Both the position numbers and the translations under genes were made by a program. A stretch of 64,000 nucleotides of DNA from Branchiostoma lanceolatum (lineage: Eukaryota; Chordata; Leptocardii; Amphioxiformes; Branchiostomatidae), in contig NC_089730.1 of the NCBI RefSeq assembly GCF_035083965.1, positions 14,119,242 to 14,183,241 on the forward strand, read 5' to 3'. Shown here piece by piece: positions 60,940 through 64,000 of the stretch. The notes under the pieces were generated by a model, which saw only the letters and a program-made list of their open reading frames with translations, had not been told where the DNA came from and ran no database searches. The first letter of the stretch is position 1. Each line of letters starts with the position of its first letter.

Positions 60940-63849
60940 TCACACCTCCACCAATGCCATGAAGCCATGCTGGTCAGGCTCAGAGTCCTTATCGTCAGGC
61001 TGCTGATCTAATGGCTGTCCTAACGCAGCTCTCAGCCTCCTCCAGAACAGGGGGCGTTCCCTCGGGTCCCCCGGCCACTCCAGGTACGTGTCCCTGTCCA
61101 CAACGGCCTGCAGGTGGCGGTACTGTCGTACCAGGTGGCGCGGGATGTCCTCCAGGAACACCAGGATGAGACGTATCCCCCCTCCCTCCTCCACCATGGT
61201 GTGTTGGGCCAGCTGGAACTCAAACTGACACCAACGGCTGCGCAGGAAGCTCCTGGTGATGACACAGACAATCTTCCTGCTGCTGTCCACGGCTGTACGG
61301 ATGTTCGTGATGATTGGAACGCCAGCTTGGAAGTCTCGCTGGTGAAGACACAGTCGGTAGTTTGGGCAGTTCTCGGAACATTCTAGATTCCGGCAAAGGT
61401 CCCGCTCAACCCATCGCCTGTCTTCGTTGTGATGAGCGATGAAGGCGTCGAAGACGAACCTATGATCGTTGTCACAGACTTGCACCACCCTGTCCCTGTG
61501 CCTTATCCTAAACCACAGGTCACGTAACTTCCAGGTGTAGTAGTTAACACAGAAGGTGGTCATCACAAAGACGAAGATCCCTAAGGAAGAAAGTAAGCTG
61601 GCCAGCCATAAGTTTGGCATAAAGACGTATTCACACTGGGAAGGGAGGATTTGTAAAGACTTCCCTTGGTCCTTAGGGGGTGCAGCACATTTGAAGGAGC
61701 TTGTGTTCCACCCTACAACCTTCTTTGGTTGGCTGTTTGCTTTGAAAACAAGCCATAGCAGATCACAGTCACAGAATAAAGGATTGTCCTGTATATCCAT
61801 TTTCCATACACGATCTAAGACTTCTTTGAAGACAGTTTCATCCAAGAAGGTTATCTCATTTTTCTGCAGCTGTAAAACTCTTAGGTTATCTAAACCGTTG
61901 AAAGCTTTCTTCCCAAATGTCTTGATTTGGTTAAGGCTTAGGTCCAGTTCGGTTAAGTTGTGTAGACCCATGAAGGCATTGTCAGGGATTGTTGTGATGC
62001 TGTACCCTTTCAGGTTCAGTTTTGTCATCTGTTTTAAGCCGTAGAAAGCATACGATTCGACCACCACAATCACATTATGTTGTAGCTTTATTTCCTCCAA
62101 TGCTGACAGCCCATCAAATGCCCAGGACGTCAGATTAGTAAGTCTGTTATCCGCCAGATTTAGCCGCTTTAGCATTGCGAGTTCAGAGAAAGCTTCCTTC
62201 TCTATTTTTCTGATCCAGTTATGAGCGAGAGTCAGGTGTGTTAGGCTCTCCAGTCTGCTGAAGGCGCCTGTTTTGATAGACGTGAAGTTGTTTCTTTCCA
62301 AGTCCAGGTGTCGTAAGTTAGGAAGACCCTGTAAGCCTGCCACTGTGATGAGATGGTTCGACGTCAAGATAAGAAACTGAAGGCTTTCAAGATCTTTGAA
62401 GGCTGTATCTTCAATGAGGAAGATGTCATTGTTCTGTAGGTTCAGCCAAACCAGATTCTTTAGACCGTGAAAGTAGTGTGACTTGACTGCTATGAGGCTG
62501 TTGTAGCCCAGTCCTAGATGTGTGAGTGATGACAAACCATCAAACACATGCCCGGGGAAGTCTGCTAGGCTATTTTCTCCCAACTCTAGCCTTTCTAAGA
62601 ATTCCAAGCCAGTAAAGGTGTATGGTTCAACTGAGCTGACGGAATAATCTTCCAAGTTGAGTTGTGTCAGACTTGGCAGGTTGAGGAAACCTCCTCCCAT
62701 AAGTCTGCTTGATTTAATTGAAGGGTTCCAGTCATAAAGAAGACTCACTGTCAGGTGTTTTAGAGAAGGAAGTGAAGGAAACGTATCACTACTGATGATG
62801 TCTAAATCAGGGCTTCCTCCCAGTGTCAGCTCTTCAATCTGCAGTCCGACCAGTTTATCTTTCAGCTGGGAAAACAGGATGGGATTGGACTGCAGTTTTA
62901 AAGACTTGAGGTTTGCAAAAGACGCCAGCAGCCCTTGGTCGATGTGACTGATAGAGTTTCGCTCTAACTGAAGGGTTTGCAGTGGAGTGAATAACAGTGG
63001 CGCAAAATCATTTGTAGTCAGGTTTGTTAGCTCATTCCTGGACAAGTCCAGAGTTTGGAGGAGGGAGAAGTTTTGAAACACTAATGGAAAGCGGGCGAAA
63101 GACAGCAAGTTTTCAGACAAGTCAAGAGATGTCAGCTTCACCACTGGTGACCAAAGTTTATCAACTTGTAGGATGCCGTTGGTAAGATAATTGTTAGAGA
63201 GATCCAAGTGTACTAATTCTTTGAGCGGGGAGAAGGTTGCTTCGTTGATGTTTGAAATGAGATTGTCCCTAAGATTGAGACTCTGTAGCTTGTCCAGTCC
63301 ATGAAAGGAGTTCTCTTGTACGTCAACAATGTCATTCCCTCCCAGGTTCAATGAAGTCAGGTTTCCCAAGCCTTTAAAACTTGTCATATTCCCCAGCATG
63401 ACTGGATCATCCCATTTCCAGTTGACGGATATCTCAAGGTGTTCCAGAGAAGGTAGAAAATCCACTAATTGAGGCAGCAGAGAAACATGGATTTTGTTTC
63501 CAGACACGTTTAGTGTTTTTAAGTTGGCTAGTGGAGCGAACGTTGCGTTTTCGATGTGTTCAATCTTGTTCCACCTCAGATCCAAGTACTGAAGGTTGAC
63601 CAATGTCTTAAAGTCTTCTTGCTGTAGCTCTGTGATGCTGTTGTCATGTAGGTCTAGATGAACAGTAGATGGGGGAATACTGTCTGGCACTTTGCTGAGT
63701 TGTAGTTTGGTACATGTAATGTGCAGGGTGGTCCACTCTTGACACCGATAAGGGTTTGCTACGTGGTCACCCTTGACCGACAGTAGAAACAAGCACAGAC
63801 ACAGTAAACTGTAGACACAAGTTAATGTTGACTTGTGTGGGTTTTCCAT
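60940..63849 (-). CDS. Toll-like receptor (vertebrate-type, single LRRCT), intronless
   Basis: A single minus-strand frame of 969 residues. The signal peptide has a VYSLLCLCLFLLSV core. More than twenty leucine-rich repeats span about 60-690. One LRRCT is at about 689-743 (FCDCDLL...FKC). TM is about 746-771. The cytoplasmic TIR domain is about 797-945. TIR box 1 is FVFDAFIAHHNEDRRWV, box 2 is LHQRDFQAGVPI (838-849) and box 3 is FW (935-936). The BB-loop proline of most TLRs (RDxxPG) is alanine (A842), as in vertebrate TLR3. The ligand cannot be predicted. Expected role: a pattern-recognition receptor signalling through MyD88- or TICAM-type adaptors. It lies antisense and 3' of the visible proteasome exons. 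The ATG is in an AACAATGG context and leads straight into the signal peptide. Confidence 0.95.
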   Translation of the reverse strand: MENPHKSTLTCVYSLLCLCLFLLSVKGDHVANPYRCQEWTTLHITCTKLQLSKVPDSIPPSTVHLDLHDNSITELQQEDFKTLVNLQYLDLRWNKIEHIENATFAPLANLKTLNVSGNKIHVSLLPQLVDFLPSLEHLEISVNWKWDDPVMLGNMTSFKGLGNLTSLNLGGNDIVDVQENSFHGLDKLQSLNLRDNLISNINEATFSPLKELVHLDLSNNYLTNGILQVDKLWSPVVKLTSLDLSENLLSFARFPLVFQNFSLLQTLDLSRNELTNLTTNDFAPLLFTPLQTLQLERNSISHIDQGLLASFANLKSLKLQSNPILFSQLKDKLVGLQIEELTLGGSPDLDIISSDTFPSLPSLKHLTVSLLYDWNPSIKSSRLMGGGFLNLPSLTQLNLEDYSVSSVEPYTFTGLEFLERLELGENSLADFPGHVFDGLSSLTHLGLGYNSLIAVKSHYFHGLKNLVWLNLQNNDIFLIEDTAFKDLESLQFLILTSNHLITVAGLQGLPNLRHLDLERNNFTSIKTGAFSRLESLTHLTLAHNWIRKIEKEAFSELAMLKRLNLADNRLTNLTSWAFDGLSALEEIKLQHNVIVVVESYAFYGLKQMTKLNLKGYSITTIPDNAFMGLHNLTELDLSLNQIKTFGKKAFNGLDNLRVLQLQKNEITFLDETVFKEVLDRVWKMDIQDNPLFCDCDLLWLVFKANSQPKKVVGWNTSSFKCAAPPKDQGKSLQILPSQCEYVFMPNLWLASLLSSLGIFVFVMTTFCVNYYTWKLRDLWFRIRHRDRVVQVCDNDHRFVFDAFIAHHNEDRRWVERDLCRNLECSENCPNYRLCLHQRDFQAGVPIITNIRTAVDSSRKIVCVITRSFLRSRWCQFEFQLAQHTMVEEGGGIRLILVFLEDIPRHLVRQYRHLQAVVDRDTYLEWPGDPRERPLFWRRLRAALGQPLDQQPDDKDSEPDQHGFMALVEV

Positions 63850-64000
63850 TGTTACTTGTTATATGAGGTTGTGTTGTCTATTTTCCTTCCTTATGATTGA
63901 GATGAATCTGAAAGAGCACAGAAGGTACACATTACGATGATGGAATGTGGCACATACATGTACAAGTACTACATGTAGTATTGTACAGGGCACTTCCAAC

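Overview
The window reads as an invertebrate chordate genome, most probably amphioxus (Branchiostoma or a close relative). This is inferred from content, not from a database match. The genes have many short exons with GT-AG introns. They encode a vertebrate-style Toll-like receptor, a complement factor B/C2-like protease and a large TPR protein with a nucleotidyltransferase domain. (CA)n/(GT)n tracts and small inverted-repeat transposons are abundant. I rebuilt exon models by hand from splice signals, phase continuity and family conservation, so exon edges are predictions.

Layout, left to right. (1) 1240-5243 (+): a fusion of a dye-decolorizing (YfeX-like) peroxidase and a glycyl radical enzyme, with both active sites apparently intact. 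This is the most unusual gene here. (2) 8413-12419 (+): a secreted or membrane-anchored DNA/RNA non-specific endonuclease. (3) 13500-19594 (-): a type I membrane protein, CUB-LDLa-CUB-LDLa-TM with a Pro/Tyr-rich PPxY tail. (4) 20423-29543 (+), divergent from 3: a complement factor B/C2-like protein with two CCP domains, a vWA domain and two complete trypsin-like domains in tandem. (5) 30628-37155 (+): an SLC7 light-chain amino acid transporter. (6) 39532-40633 (+): a small unrecognised protein. (7) 41727-47047 (+): a TPR-nucleotidyltransferase-TPR protein with about eleven near-identical 42-residue repeats. (8) 49754-54529 (+): an SLC28 concentrative nucleoside transporter with an altered substrate motif. 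(9) 55111-57894 (-): the GTPase GPN1, sharing a 274-bp head-to-head interval with (10) 58169-60471 (+): the 5' half of proteasome subunit beta-2 (PSMB7-like). (11) 60940-63849 (-): an intronless TLR with a TLR3-like BB loop.

The genes are not an operon and show no shared pathway. Several belong to extracellular or innate defence (nuclease, CUB/LDLa receptor, complement-like protease, TLR, possibly the TPR-NTase protein). GPN1 and PSMB7 are housekeeping genes. Between and within genes lie hAT-type, TTAA-flanked foldback and other terminal-inverted-repeat elements, two tRNA-derived SINE-like sequences, a (GT)n-linked repeat family, and several local tandem duplications that copy exon edges together with their splice sites.
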